A stretch of DNA of 64,000 nt from JAMXLO01 sp963749575. GTDB lineage: Bacteria; Pseudomonadota; Alphaproteobacteria; Acetobacterales; Acetobacteraceae. This document shows, in pieces, positions 17,909 to 27,002 of the stretch. The first letter of the stretch is position 1. The number at the start of each line of letters is the position of its first letter. Location of the stretch: contig CAVVNM010000022.1 in NCBI GenBank assembly GCA_963749575.1, positions 62,001 through 126,000 of the forward strand, written 5' to 3'. The notes beneath the pieces are model-generated. The model was not told where the DNA came from and did no database searches. It was given only the letters and a program-made list of their open reading frames with translations. A program made the position numbers and the translations under genes.

Positions 17909-19154
17909 GCCGCAGCGCTTCCACCGGATCAGTGCGTGCGGCGCGCCAGCTTGGGTACAGCGTCGCCAGCAGCGACAGCACCAACCCGAGTACCACGACG
18001 CGCGCCACGTCGCCCCAGTCCACCGTGTCGGGCAATGCGGTCAGCATGAACACCGACGAATCGAACACCCGTCCGCCGGTGGCATTCTCCACCGCATGCT
18101 GGATTGCCACGATGTTGCGGCAGAACACAATGCCGATGGCCGTGCCGATCAGCGTGCCGGTGACGCCGACGAATGCGCCGCACATCAGGAAGATGCGCAG
18201 CACCGCGAAGCTGTCGGCCCCAATAGTGCGCAACACCGCGATGTCGCGCGTCTTGTCCTTCACCATCATGATCAGCGACGACACCACGTTGAAGGCTGCG
18301 ACCAGCACGATCATCCCGAGCACGATGAACATGGTGTCCTTCTGCACCTGCAGCACGCCGATGATCGTGTCGTTGGCGTGTCGCCAGTCACGCAGCCACA
18401 CCTTGCGCTCGCCGATCACCTGGCGCAGCGGCGGCAGCAGCGCATCGACGTTATCCGGTTGGGCGACGCGGATTTCGATGCCGGTGATCGCGTCCGGTTT
18501 CTGAAAGAAGATTTGTGCCGCGGGAAGTGGCATGAACACCACGCTGTTGTTGTAGTCGTTGAGCCCGGCGTCGAATACAGCCACCACCTTGTAGGCCCGC
18601 ACACGCGGGACGGTGCCGAACGCGGTGGCCGCACCCTGGGGCGAGATCACCGTGAGCGAGTCGCCGATCCTCAACTGATAGAGCTGCGCCAGACCGGTGC
18701 CGACCGCGATCGCGTCATCACCGGTGAAAGCGTCCAGCCTGCCAGCCACGATATGGTCGCTGATCGGGTGCAGCGCGCGCAGATCGTCCAGCGTGACGCC
18801 GCGCACCAGCCCGCCGCGTGCGCCGCCGCGGTCCGTGGTCAGCAGCGCCTGGCCGTCCAGCACCGGCAGCGCGCCGACGATGCCGGGGATGGCGCGGATG
18901 CCGGCGAGCAATGGCTGGAAGTTGTCGATCTTGTCGCCGGCGTAGGCCTCGATGGTGATGTGGCCATTGACGCCGAGGACGCGGCTCTCGAGCTCGGTCT
19001 GGAAGCCGCTCATCACGCTGGTCACGACGATCAGCGTAGCCACGCCGAGTGCGATGCCGATCAGCGAGAACACGGCGATGATCGAGACGAAGCGCTCGCC
19101 CTTGCGTGCGCGCAGATAGCGGCCGGCGACCGCGCGTTCGAAGGGTCCGAACAT
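17901..19154 (-). CDS. lolC: Lipoprotein-releasing ABC transporter permease (LolC/LolE type)
   Basis: Inner-membrane permease, 417 residues. An N-terminal transmembrane helix after FERAVAGRYLRARKGE (SIIAVFSLIGIALGVATLIV), a large periplasmic MacB-like domain (about 50-270) and three C-terminal transmembrane helices (IVLGMIVLVAAFNVVSSL; GTLIGTAIGIVFC; VVVLGLVLSLLATLYP). A single LolC/E-type gene beside lolD is usual in alphaproteobacteria. ATG 19154 follows the proS stop by 10 bases. The frame stays open upstream through the palindromic repeat, but MFGPFERAVA is the expected start. Confidence 0.93.
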   Translation of the reverse strand: MFGPFERAVAGRYLRARKGERFVSIIAVFSLIGIALGVATLIVVTSVMSGFQTELESRVLGVNGHITIEAYAGDKIDNFQPLLAGIRAIPGIVGALPVLDGQALLTTDRGGARGGLVRGVTLDDLRALHPISDHIVAGRLDAFTGDDAIAVGTGLAQLYQLRIGDSLTVISPQGAATAFGTVPRVRAYKVVAVFDAGLNDYNNSVVFMPLPAAQIFFQKPDAITGIEIRVAQPDNVDALLPPLRQVIGERKVWLRDWRHANDTIIGVLQVQKDTMFIVLGMIVLVAAFNVVSSLIMMVKDKTRDIAVLRTIGADSFAVLRIFLMCGAFVGVTGTLIGTAIGIVFCRNIVAIQHAVENATGGRVFDSSVFMLTALPDTVDWGDVARVVVLGLVLSLLATLYPSWRAARTDPVEALRHE

Positions 19155-19164
19155 TCCTCGTACG

Positions 19165-19219
19165 TCATCCCCGCGCAAGCGGGGACCCATCCTCAGGGTC
19201 CCCGCTTGCGCGGGGATGA
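19165..19219. repeat. Perfect 23-bp palindromic repeat at the proS/lolC junction
   Basis: Arms 19165-19187 and 19197-19219 are perfect inverse complements around a 9-base loop (core CCCCGCGCAAGCGGGG). It is a REP-like dispersed element of the kind that, when translated, gives HPRASGDP or RLRGDD peptides. It overlaps the last 18 codons and the stop of proS and ends 10 bases before lolC, so it would form a strong hairpin in the proS-lolC mRNA. Confidence 0.85.
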
Positions 19220-20523
19220 TGGATCAGATCGAGCGCATCATCGGGTGACAATTCGCTGCGCTCGCCGGTAGCGCGGCGCTTCAGCTCCACCTTGCCGGCA
19301 GCGGCGCCGCGCGGCCCCACGATGATCTGCCAGGGATGACCCATCAGGTCGGCGTCGGCGAACTTCGCCCCTGCCCGCTCCTCGCGATCATCGTACAGCG
19401 CGGCGGCACCGAGCTTCGCGTACATCGCTTCGCATATCGCGTCGCACGCGGCATCGCCGCGCCGCAAATTAAGGATCGCCGCCTTGAACGGTGCGATGGC
19501 GTCCGGCCAGATGATGCCAGCCTCGTCGTGGCTGGCCTCGATCACCGCTCCGACCAGACGCGACACGCCGACGCCATAACTGCCCATCTCCGGATGCACA
19601 TGCTTGCCATCCGGTCCGGCGACCGTGGCGTTCAGCGCCTGGGTGTATTTCGTACCGAAATGGAAGATGTGGCCGACTTCGATGCCACGCCCTTCGCGTC
19701 GGCGCGCCGGATCCACCTTGTCCCACTTCGCCGCATCGTGCTTCTCGTCGGTCGCGGCGTACATCGACGTCATCAGCTTGAAGAACGCCTCAAGGTCCTG
19801 CGCGTTATAGTCGAACTTCGCATTCACCCAGTCGATGTTCTCGAAATCAGCGTCGTAGTACACCTGACTTTCGCCGGTCGGCGCCAGGATGATGAACTCG
19901 TGGCTCAGGTCGCCGCCGATCGGGCCGCTTTCCGCCTCCATCGGGATCGCCTTCAGCCCCATGCGCTGGAACGTACGCATATACGCCAGCATCATCGTGC
20001 GATAGCTGACCACCGCACTGGCAAAGTCCAGGTCGAACGAATACGCATCCTTCATCAGGAACTCCCGCCCGCGCATCACGCCGAAGCGCGGCCGCACCTC
20101 GTCGCGGAACTTCCACTGGATGTGATAGAGAATCTGCGGCAACTCACGATACGAATGCACCGACTGGCGGAACAGATCGGTGATCACCTCCTCATTGGTC
20201 GGCCCGTACAGCATGTCGCGCTCGTGTCGGTCCCGGATCCGCAGCATCTCCTTGCCGTAGTCGTCATACCGCCCGCTCTCGCGCCACAGCTCCGCCGACT
20301 GAATCGTCGGCATCAGCACTTCCTGCGCGCCCGCTGCGTTCTGCTCGTCGCGAACGATGCGCTCGATGTTCCGCAGCACGCGATAACCGAGCGGCAGCCA
20401 GGCGTAGATGCCGGCCGAGGTCTGCCGAACCAGACCGGCACGCAGCATCAGCCGGTGCGAGGCGATCTGCGCTTCGGCAGGCGTCTCCTTCATGGTCGGA
20501 ATGAAGCTGTGGGAGAGGCGCAT
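19165..20523 (-). CDS. proS: Prolyl-tRNA synthetase, short alphaproteobacterial type
   Basis: Charges tRNA-Pro. 452 residues: a class II core beginning MRLSHSFIPTMKETPAEAQI, motif 2 region FRDEVRPRFGVMRGREFLMK, motif 3 MGSYGVGVSRLVGA, and a C-terminal anticodon-binding domain (ADLMGHPWQIIVGPRG). It lacks the large editing insertion found in longer bacterial ProRS, which is normal for this clade. The last 18 residues (HHPRASGDPEDGSPLARG) are encoded by a palindromic repeat and are not part of the family. Start ATG 20523; an ATG at 20592 is open but unsupported. Confidence 0.95.
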   Translation of the reverse strand: MRLSHSFIPTMKETPAEAQIASHRLMLRAGLVRQTSAGIYAWLPLGYRVLRNIERIVRDEQNAAGAQEVLMPTIQSAELWRESGRYDDYGKEMLRIRDRHERDMLYGPTNEEVITDLFRQSVHSYRELPQILYHIQWKFRDEVRPRFGVMRGREFLMKDAYSFDLDFASAVVSYRTMMLAYMRTFQRMGLKAIPMEAESGPIGGDLSHEFIILAPTGESQVYYDADFENIDWVNAKFDYNAQDLEAFFKLMTSMYAATDEKHDAAKWDKVDPARRREGRGIEVGHIFHFGTKYTQALNATVAGPDGKHVHPEMGSYGVGVSRLVGAVIEASHDEAGIIWPDAIAPFKAAILNLRRGDAACDAICEAMYAKLGAAALYDDREERAGAKFADADLMGHPWQIIVGPRGAAAGKVELKRRATGERSELSPDDALDLIHHPRASGDPEDGSPLARG

Positions 20524-20820
20524 CGCGGACTGAGTTCCTCTGGTTGCGGGGGCGGGGACCGTAACCGGCGGCAGCATGAACCGCCAGTCCACGGCCGTTG
20601 CTGTTGCCGAAAATTATTGTGCGCCGCACAATGGGAAACGCGCAATATAATCACGGCTGGCGGAGGTTTTTCGCACAAAACGACGTGACTCTTTCTCCAT
20701 GAACGGTTAACAAGGCGCCGGCCCAGGGCGCCGACGGCGCGGGCCAGGTTTGGGGAGGAAACGCCGTCACACGGCAGGCCGGAGGACGAAACGCCTCCTC
20801 CCTGACCGTGTAGACGGCGT

Positions 20821-21081
20821 TCAATCGTTTGGCGCCGCGAACCAGCCGTGGCGGAAACTGATGTAGTCGCTGCCGATCAGCAGCCAGGCGCCGAACCAGA
20901 CGACGCCGGCGATCAGCGTCGTGACGATCACCTTCATCAAGAGTCGCGGATGCTCGGGTGCGCCGCGCCAACCGCTACGCTCGTCCGCATCCTCGACGGG
21001 ACGCGTGCCGATCGGCAGAACCGCAAACAGCACCGTCCACCAGATCAGGACGTAGACAACGACACCGGTGAACCAGTTCAT
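20821..21081 (-). CDS. DUF1467-family membrane protein
   Basis: An 86-residue inner-membrane protein with two hydrophobic segments (VVVYVLIWWTVLFAVLPIG and VIVTTLIAGVVWFGAWLL) separated by a charged loop. It matches the DUF1467 family found between rnj and proS in alphaproteobacteria; function unknown. Its ATG overlaps the rnj stop (21078-21081), so it is translated with RNase J. The 20593-20820 stretch after it holds no gene. Confidence 0.85.
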   Translation of the reverse strand: MNWFTGVVVYVLIWWTVLFAVLPIGTRPVEDADERSGWRGAPEHPRLLMKVIVTTLIAGVVWFGAWLLIGSDYISFRHGWFAAPND

Positions 21082-22724
21082 ACGCGCAGCAGATGCACGT
21101 CCACCAAAGGCCGCTTCTGCAAACGCCGTCCCAACGCGCGGCGCAATGCCGCACGTGCGGCATCGGCAAGCGACGCGTCATCCTTGCGCAGCGCCGCCGG
21201 CAGTTCGTCGATCGCATCCGCAAATTCGCTGCTGACGCGGTCAATCTCCGGATCGTCGTTGTCGAACAGGCCTGGCGCGCTCACCCGCGGTTCGCCGCGC
21301 AGCCTGCCGTTGGTATCGACCGCAAAGCTTGCCAACACCACGCCGTTGAACAGCATCCGCCGGCGTGCCGTCATCACGCCGCCGCCCAGTGGCGTCAGGC
21401 GATTGCCGTCCAGCACCAGCTTGCCGACCGGCGCGCTATCGATCACCTGCGCCTGCCCAGGTGCGAGATTGAGGATGTCGCCATCCTCCAGCAGGATCGG
21501 CTTGGCCCCGGCCTCCTGCGCCAGCGCGGCATGTGCCGACAGATGGCGCCATTCGCCGTGCGTCGGTACCGCATAGCGCGGCTTCACCAACCGGTACAGC
21601 CGCCGCAGTTCGTCACGCGCCGGATGACCGGAGACGTGCACCAGGTGATCGACGTCGGTCATCAGATTGACGCCGCGGCGCACCAGGTTGTCCTGCACCG
21701 TGCCGATCGCCCGCTCGTTGCCGGGAATCACGCGCGAGGAAAACAGCACGGTGTCGCCCTCTCCCAGCGCGACGCGCGGATGGGTATCCATGGCGATACG
21801 GGCCAGCGCGCTGCGCGCCTCTCCCTGGCTGCCGGTGACCAGCATCAGCAGGTTGTCGTCCGGCACATCGTCGACATCGTCTTCGGTCAGGAACGGCGGC
21901 AGGTCGCGCAGATAGCCGCATTCGCGCGCCGCCGCGTCCAGATTGCGCAGCGAGCGGCCGACCAACGCCACGCTGCGGCCGGCGGCGTGCGCGGCATGCG
22001 CCGCCAACTCGACGCGCGCCACGTTGGACGCGAAGCAGGTCACCGCGATGCGCCCGCGCAGCCCCCGCAACAACGCCGATAGACTCTGCCGCACCTCCGC
22101 CTCGCTGCCGGAGTGACCTTCGACCATGGCGTTGGTGGAATCGCCGATCATCGCCAGCACGCCGCGCTCGCCCAGCGCGGCAAATGCCGCTTCGTCGGTT
22201 GGCGGACCGATCAGTGGCTGCGGGTCGAGCTTCCAGTCACCGGTGTGCAGCAGCAGTCCGTGCGGCGTGTCGATCACCAGCGCCTGCGCCTCGGGGATGG
22301 AATGCGTGACGCGCACGAATTGCAGCTTGAACGGCGCGAGGTCGATCGCGCCGCCCGGCGGCACGACATGCAGCTTCACCTGGTTGAGCAGCTGCACTTC
22401 GGCGAGCTTGCGCCGCAGCACCGTGGCGGCGAACGGCGTCGCGTAGACCGGGCAACGCAACTGCGGCCACAGCCAGGCGACCGCCCCGATATGGTCCTCG
22501 TGCGCGTGGGTGATGACCAAGCCCACCAGCTTATCGCGGCGATCGGCGATATAGCTTGGGTCGGGCATCATCACGTCGACCTCGGGATGCGCTGCGCCGC
22601 CGAAGCCGATGCCGCAGTCCACCGCCAGCCACATGCCGTCGCAGCGATAAAGATTCAGGTTCATGCCGATTTCGCCCGTCCCGCCCAGCGGCAGGAAGGC
22701 GAGACCACCGTCTACAATGTCCAT
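21078..22724 (-). CDS. rnj: Ribonuclease J
   Basis: A 548-residue metallo-beta-lactamase/beta-CASP nuclease for 5'-3' exonuclease and endonuclease processing of RNA. It has FLPLGGTGEIGMNLNLY, zinc site THAHEDHIGA, GDSTNAMVEGHSGSE, beta-CASP motifs (CFASNVARVE; VTGSQGEARSAL; FSSRVIPGNE), HVSGHPARDEL, and PTHGEWRHL, then a C-terminal domain. Start ATG 22724. It is coupled to the DUF1467 gene downstream. Confidence 0.94.
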   Translation of the reverse strand: MDIVDGGLAFLPLGGTGEIGMNLNLYRCDGMWLAVDCGIGFGGAAHPEVDVMMPDPSYIADRRDKLVGLVITHAHEDHIGAVAWLWPQLRCPVYATPFAATVLRRKLAEVQLLNQVKLHVVPPGGAIDLAPFKLQFVRVTHSIPEAQALVIDTPHGLLLHTGDWKLDPQPLIGPPTDEAAFAALGERGVLAMIGDSTNAMVEGHSGSEAEVRQSLSALLRGLRGRIAVTCFASNVARVELAAHAAHAAGRSVALVGRSLRNLDAAARECGYLRDLPPFLTEDDVDDVPDDNLLMLVTGSQGEARSALARIAMDTHPRVALGEGDTVLFSSRVIPGNERAIGTVQDNLVRRGVNLMTDVDHLVHVSGHPARDELRRLYRLVKPRYAVPTHGEWRHLSAHAALAQEAGAKPILLEDGDILNLAPGQAQVIDSAPVGKLVLDGNRLTPLGGGVMTARRRMLFNGVVLASFAVDTNGRLRGEPRVSAPGLFDNDDPEIDRVSSEFADAIDELPAALRKDDASLADAARAALRRALGRRLQKRPLVDVHLLRV

Positions 22725-22890
22725 TATCTGCTGCTGTTACCTCATCGGCGGAGAATTTGCGAGCTACAACATTTGCCAGGCTTGCTCCGCCGCGTCGCGG
22801 CAAACCGGTTGAACCCCACATAGGACATGGAGACGCTCGCGCCAGCAACCTCGACCAATGAAGTGCAGGCGGGGTTGCGGTTCAGGCGGC

Positions 22891-23097
22891 CTAACGTCCG
22901 CGCAACGCACGCGGCGCCACACACAGGAGCCCGCCTGCGCTCCCGCCAGCCGCGCGAAAGTGACGCTCGCCACAATCTCTTCGGTCGTACGCCCATTCTA
23001 TGATTCGACTGGTCGGGGTCTGGCCGGCCCGACCTACAGCGATGCCACGTTGCCGGTCGATAGCCGCAGTCTTCGCCAGATCCCAACTGAACTCCAC
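22891..23097 (-). pseudogene. BrnT-like toxin remnant
   Basis: Reading from a GTG at 23097, EFSWDLAKTAAIDRQRGIAV matches the N-terminus of BrnT ribonuclease toxins. After an altered stretch, RIIEWAYDRRDCGERHFRAA matches the central GERRF segment. The C-terminal RIISARKA region and the BrnA antitoxin are not found, and the frame ends in unrelated sequence. The region from 22725 to 23173 otherwise holds no gene. Identification is by eye from two short matches. Confidence 0.58.
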
Positions 23098-23173
23098 AGA
23101 ATCAGAAACTACGCGCTACGCTCAGCATAAACAAGCCGTTGAATTGCACTGCGCAAGAACAGCGACGGCCTTG

Positions 23174-23983
23174 CTACTCCTGTTCAATCAGACGCGTCTT
23201 GTCTGGTCGCAATGCGGGGACGGGGTTGCGTTCGGCCAACATGCGCAGGCCGTCCAAGGTAAGATCCGGTTCGATCTGCTCGATCACCATGGTGCCTTCG
23301 GCGACCAGTGGTGCCAGACCGCCGGTGGCTATCACCTTCATCGGCCCGCCGTACTCCGCCTTGATGCGGGCGACGAGGCCCTCCACCATCGCGACATAGC
23401 CCCAATACACGCCGGACTGCATGGCCGGCACGGTCTGTCGGCCGATCACCGCCTGTGGTCTGGCGATGCCGATGCGGGGAAGCTGCGCGGCGGCCTGGTG
23501 CAGCGCCTCGAGCGAGAGATTGATGCCGGGACAAATGACGCCGCCTAGATATGCGCCGTCCTTGTCGACGACGTCGAAGGTCGTGGCGGTGCCGAAGTCG
23601 ACAATGATCAGCGGGCCGCCGTGGCGCTGGTGCGCAGCGAGCGTATTGAGCAGACGATCAGCGCCGACCTCGGCCGGATTGACGACGCGGATGTCGAAGC
23701 CCCAGTCGAGAGTGGAGCGGGCGACCAGCGGCTCGATGTTGAACCAGTCGCGGCACAGGCGGCGCAGATTGTAGAGCGCGGCGGGAACCACGGTGCCGAT
23801 CACCGCGGCCAAGATGTCGTCGCGCTGGAGCCCGACATGGCCAAACAGGCTCATCAGCCAGACACCATATTCGTCCGAGGTGCGATAGGCATCAGTGCGC
23901 ACCCGCCAGATGCCACGCCACGTCGCACCGTCGCGCACGGCAAAGACGACGTTTGTGTTGCCGCAGTCTATGACCAGGAGCAT
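23174..23983 (-). CDS. coaX: Type III pantothenate kinase
   Basis: First step of coenzyme A synthesis: ATP-dependent phosphorylation of pantothenate. 269 residues of the ASKHA fold: MLLVIDCGNTNVVFAV (phosphate 1), GADRLLNTLAAH, IIVDFGTATTFDVVD (phosphate 2) and GGVICPGINLSLEAL, IATGGLAPLVAE (adenosine). Start ATG 23983. It follows nuoN after 77 bases that contain a palindromic repeat; in many relatives birA sits at this place, but it is absent here. Confidence 0.94.
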   Translation of the reverse strand: MLLVIDCGNTNVVFAVRDGATWRGIWRVRTDAYRTSDEYGVWLMSLFGHVGLQRDDILAAVIGTVVPAALYNLRRLCRDWFNIEPLVARSTLDWGFDIRVVNPAEVGADRLLNTLAAHQRHGGPLIIVDFGTATTFDVVDKDGAYLGGVICPGINLSLEALHQAAAQLPRIGIARPQAVIGRQTVPAMQSGVYWGYVAMVEGLVARIKAEYGGPMKVIATGGLAPLVAEGTMVIEQIEPDLTLDGLRMLAERNPVPALRPDKTRLIEQE

Positions 23984-23992
23984 GACTTAGAT

Positions 23993-24047
23993 CACTACAG
24001 AGACACGGAGAACACACGGCCCCTGTGTGCTCAGTGCCTTTGTGGTG
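23993..24047. repeat. Inverted repeat between nuoN and coaX
   Basis: Imperfect complementary arms at about 23993-24019 (CACTACAGAGACACGGAG...) and 24022-24047 (...TGCCTTTGTGGTG) fill the nuoN-coaX gap. The theme (CACGGAG / CTCxGTG) is related to the thrS-infC repeat at 262-381. It may be a dispersed palindromic element acting as an RNA hairpin at the operon end. Confidence 0.6.
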
Positions 24048-24060
24048 AACGTTCTTCCTT

Positions 24061-25482
24061 TCATCCAAACAGCGCCTTCGCCGCCGCCTGCGCCGCGCCG
24101 ACGAACGGCGCCGGGAAGACGAAGAAGAACGTGGTGAACAGGCCGGTCGCGGCGGCGACGAACGACAGCGACGCCGGCCGCGGATCGAACGGCGCGGCAG
24201 GTGCGTCGAAATACATCACCTTGACAACACGCAGGTAGTAGTAGGCGCCTACCACCGAGGTCAGCACGCCGATGACGGCGAGCGCCCACATGCCGGCCTG
24301 CACGGCGGCAAGGAACACATAGAGCTTGCCGAAGAAGCCTGCGAGCGGCGGGACACCAGCCATCGAGAACATGAACACCGCCATGGCCAGCGCCAGCGCC
24401 GGATCGGTGCGGGCGAGGCCATTGAGGTCGGTGATCTGTTCCAGCGAGCGACCTCGGCGCTGCATGGCGATGATGCAGGCGAAGGTGCCGGCGCTCATGA
24501 ACACATAGACGATAAGGTAGATCAGCACGCCGCGCACACCCTCCGGCGTGCCGACCGCGAGACCGATCAGCGCATAGCCCATGTGGCTGATTGCGGAATA
24601 CGCCATCAGCCGCTTGATGTTGCTCTGCCCGATCGCTGCCAGTGCGCCGAGGATCATCGATGCGATCGACACCAGCACGATAAGCTGCTGCCAGGCAATC
24701 AGCAGATGGCCGAACGGCATGGCCATGGTGCGCAGCAGAAGCGCGAAGGCAGCGACCTTGGGTGCGGTCGAGAAGTACACGGTCACGGGCGTGGGTGAGC
24801 CTTCATAGACGTCGGGTGTCCACATGTGGAACGGCACCGCGGCAATCTTGAAGGCGAGGCCGACCAGGATGAAGACGACCCCGACGATCACGCCAGGCGA
24901 CGCGGCCTCGGGCTGCATCAGCGCGGTGGCCAATGCGGCGAAGTCCATGGTGCCGGAGAAGCCATAGACCAGCGAGATGCCGTAGAGCAGCAGGCCGGAC
25001 GCCAGCGCGCCGAGGACGAAATACTTCAGCCCCGCCTCGGACGAACGCACATCGTCACGCGCGAACGCGGCCAGCACATAAAGTGCTAGCGACTGCAACT
25101 CGAGGCCGAGATACAGCGTCATCAGGTTCGTGGCCGATGCCATCACCATCATGCCGACGACGGACAGCAGCATCAGCACGGGATACTCGAACCGCGCGAT
25201 ATGGTTTTTTCGATTGTAGTCGAGCGACAGAACCAGTGAGAGGGCCGCACCCGCGAGCACCAGGATCTTGACGAAGCTGGAGAAGGCATCGGCCACGAAC
25301 TGACCGTGATAGCCGATGCCTCGGCTGGAGGTGAGAACCAGCAGAGCGGCCAGCAGGAAGCCGCCAAGCGCGAACATGCTGGAGATGAAGAAGGTATCGT
25401 CTCGCCGCAGGACGCCGAAGATCAGGATCGCCATGGCTACGACGGACAGTGCGATCTCGGGAAGTGCGATTGCCCAGTTCAT
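24061..25482 (-). CDS. nuoN: NADH-quinone oxidoreductase subunit N
   Basis: Antiporter-like membrane subunit of complex I, 473 residues with about 14 transmembrane helices. Proton_antipo_M core: GLELQSLALYVLAAF with the conserved Glu, VGLAFKIAAVPFHMWTPD with the Lys, and SNIKRLMAYSAISHMGYAL. Start ATG 25482 (MNWAIALPE) overlaps the nuoM stop; the frame stays open upstream but that is nuoM shadow. Last nuo gene. Confidence 0.95.
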   Translation of the reverse strand: MNWAIALPEIALSVVAMAILIFGVLRRDDTFFISSMFALGGFLLAALLVLTSSRGIGYHGQFVADAFSSFVKILVLAGAALSLVLSLDYNRKNHIARFEYPVLMLLSVVGMMVMASATNLMTLYLGLELQSLALYVLAAFARDDVRSSEAGLKYFVLGALASGLLLYGISLVYGFSGTMDFAALATALMQPEAASPGVIVGVVFILVGLAFKIAAVPFHMWTPDVYEGSPTPVTVYFSTAPKVAAFALLLRTMAMPFGHLLIAWQQLIVLVSIASMILGALAAIGQSNIKRLMAYSAISHMGYALIGLAVGTPEGVRGVLIYLIVYVFMSAGTFACIIAMQRRGRSLEQITDLNGLARTDPALALAMAVFMFSMAGVPPLAGFFGKLYVFLAAVQAGMWALAVIGVLTSVVGAYYYLRVVKVMYFDAPAAPFDPRPASLSFVAAATGLFTTFFFVFPAPFVGAAQAAAKALFG

Positions 25483-27002
25483 CAGTGCGGCAGTCCTGCT
25501 AGCTTGACGGTGGTCGCGAGTGCGGCCGTGTGCTGCTGCACCATCGCCGCGACCGAGGCATCCCAGAAACTGGAGAAACTCGTCGGATAGATGCCCATCC
25601 ACAGCGTGATCAGGATCAATGGCACGAACAACGCGACCTCGCGCGGCGACAGATCAAGGATCGCGCGCAGGTCCTCCTTGGTCAGCCGGCCGAAGATCAC
25701 TCGCCGATACAGATACAACATATATGCGGCGCCGAGGATCATCCCGGTCGCGCCCAGCAGCGCCAGCCAGAAGTTCACCTGCAGGGAGCCGACGATGACC
25801 AGGAACTCACCGACGAAGCCCGACGTGCCGGGCAGGCCCATCGAGGCCAGGGTGAAGAACATGAACGTCAGCGCGTACAGCGGCATCCGGTCGGCCAGGC
25901 CGTTGAAGCGCGCGATCTCGTGCGTGTGCATCCGATCGTAGAGGACACCCACCACGAGGAACAGTGCAGCAGAAACTATGCCGTGCGACAACATCTGAAA
26001 CAGCGCGCCCTGGATGCCCTGCACGTTGAAGGTGAAGATGCCGATCGTCACCACGCCCATATGTGCGACGGAGGAATAGGCGATCAGCTTCTTCATGTCC
26101 TCCTGCGCCAGTGCCACCAGCGACGTGTAGATCACCGCGACAACCGAGATGGTGAAGATGAACGGCGCGAAATGCGCCGCGGCCTGGGGCAGCATTGGCA
26201 CCGAGAAGCGCAGGAAGCCGTAGCCGCCCATCTTCAGCAACACGCCGGCCAGCATGACGGATCCCGCGGTAGGCGCCTCGACATGTGCGTCGGGCAGCCA
26301 GGTGTGCACCGGCCACATCGGCAACTTCACTGCGAACGACGCGAAGAATGCCAGGAACAGCCAGTTCTGCATGCCGACCGGCATCGGTGTCTTCATCAGC
26401 ACGGTGATGTCGGTGGTACCGGCCTGGAACCACATCGCCAGCAGCGCCAGCAGCATCAGCACCGAGCCGGTGAAGGTGAACAGGAAGAACTTGAATGCCG
26501 AATAGACGCGCCGCGAGCCACCCCACACGCCGATGATCAGGAACATCGGCAGCAGCACGCCCTCAAAGAACACGTAGAACACGACGAAGTCCAGCGCGCA
26601 GAACATCCCCACCATCATCGTCTCGAGGATGAGGAAGGTGAGCATGTACTCGCGCACCGAGCGCGTGATGCACTCCCAGCTCGACAGGATGCAGATCGGT
26701 GTCAGCAGGGTGGCGAGCAGCACGAACAGCACCGAAATGCCGTCCACGCCCATCTTGTAGCCGACACCGTATTCGGGCAGCCACGGGATCTCTTCGATGA
26801 ACTGGAAGCCCGCCTCGCCCTGGTCGAACTTCGCCCACAGCACAACCGACAGCACCAACACGATCAGGCTGGTCCACAGCGCAGTCCAGCGCGCATTGGA
26901 TGCGACGGTCGCCTCGTCGCCGCGCACCGACATAATGATCAGCCCGCCAACCAGCGGCAGCCAGGTGATCAGCGACAGGACAGGAAAACCGGCGGCGTTC
27001 AT
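25482..27002 (-). CDS. nuoM: NADH-quinone oxidoreductase subunit M
   Basis: Proton-pumping antiporter-like subunit of complex I, 506 residues. It has FFEGVLLPMFLIIGVWGG with the essential Glu, SFAVKLPMWPVHTWLPDAHVEAPT with the essential Lys, and KLIAYSSVAHMGVV. Start ATG 27002 (MNAAGFPVLSL) overlaps the nuoL stop at 26999-27001. Overlaps nuoN by one base of its start codon. Confidence 0.96.
   Translation of the reverse strand: MNAAGFPVLSLITWLPLVGGLIIMSVRGDEATVASNARWTALWTSLIVLVLSVVLWAKFDQGEAGFQFIEEIPWLPEYGVGYKMGVDGISVLFVLLATLLTPICILSSWECITRSVREYMLTFLILETMMVGMFCALDFVVFYVFFEGVLLPMFLIIGVWGGSRRVYSAFKFFLFTFTGSVLMLLALLAMWFQAGTTDITVLMKTPMPVGMQNWLFLAFFASFAVKLPMWPVHTWLPDAHVEAPTAGSVMLAGVLLKMGGYGFLRFSVPMLPQAAAHFAPFIFTISVVAVIYTSLVALAQEDMKKLIAYSSVAHMGVVTIGIFTFNVQGIQGALFQMLSHGIVSAALFLVVGVLYDRMHTHEIARFNGLADRMPLYALTFMFFTLASMGLPGTSGFVGEFLVIVGSLQVNFWLALLGATGMILGAAYMLYLYRRVIFGRLTKEDLRAILDLSPREVALFVPLILITLWMGIYPTSFSSFWDASVAAMVQQHTAALATTVKLAGLPH

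Noticed and set aside
17907..19271. 454-codon plus-strand frame opposite lolC
   Set aside because: Composition (His, Gln, Asp and Arg rich) is that of a mirror frame of a membrane protein; no motif and no ribosome site.
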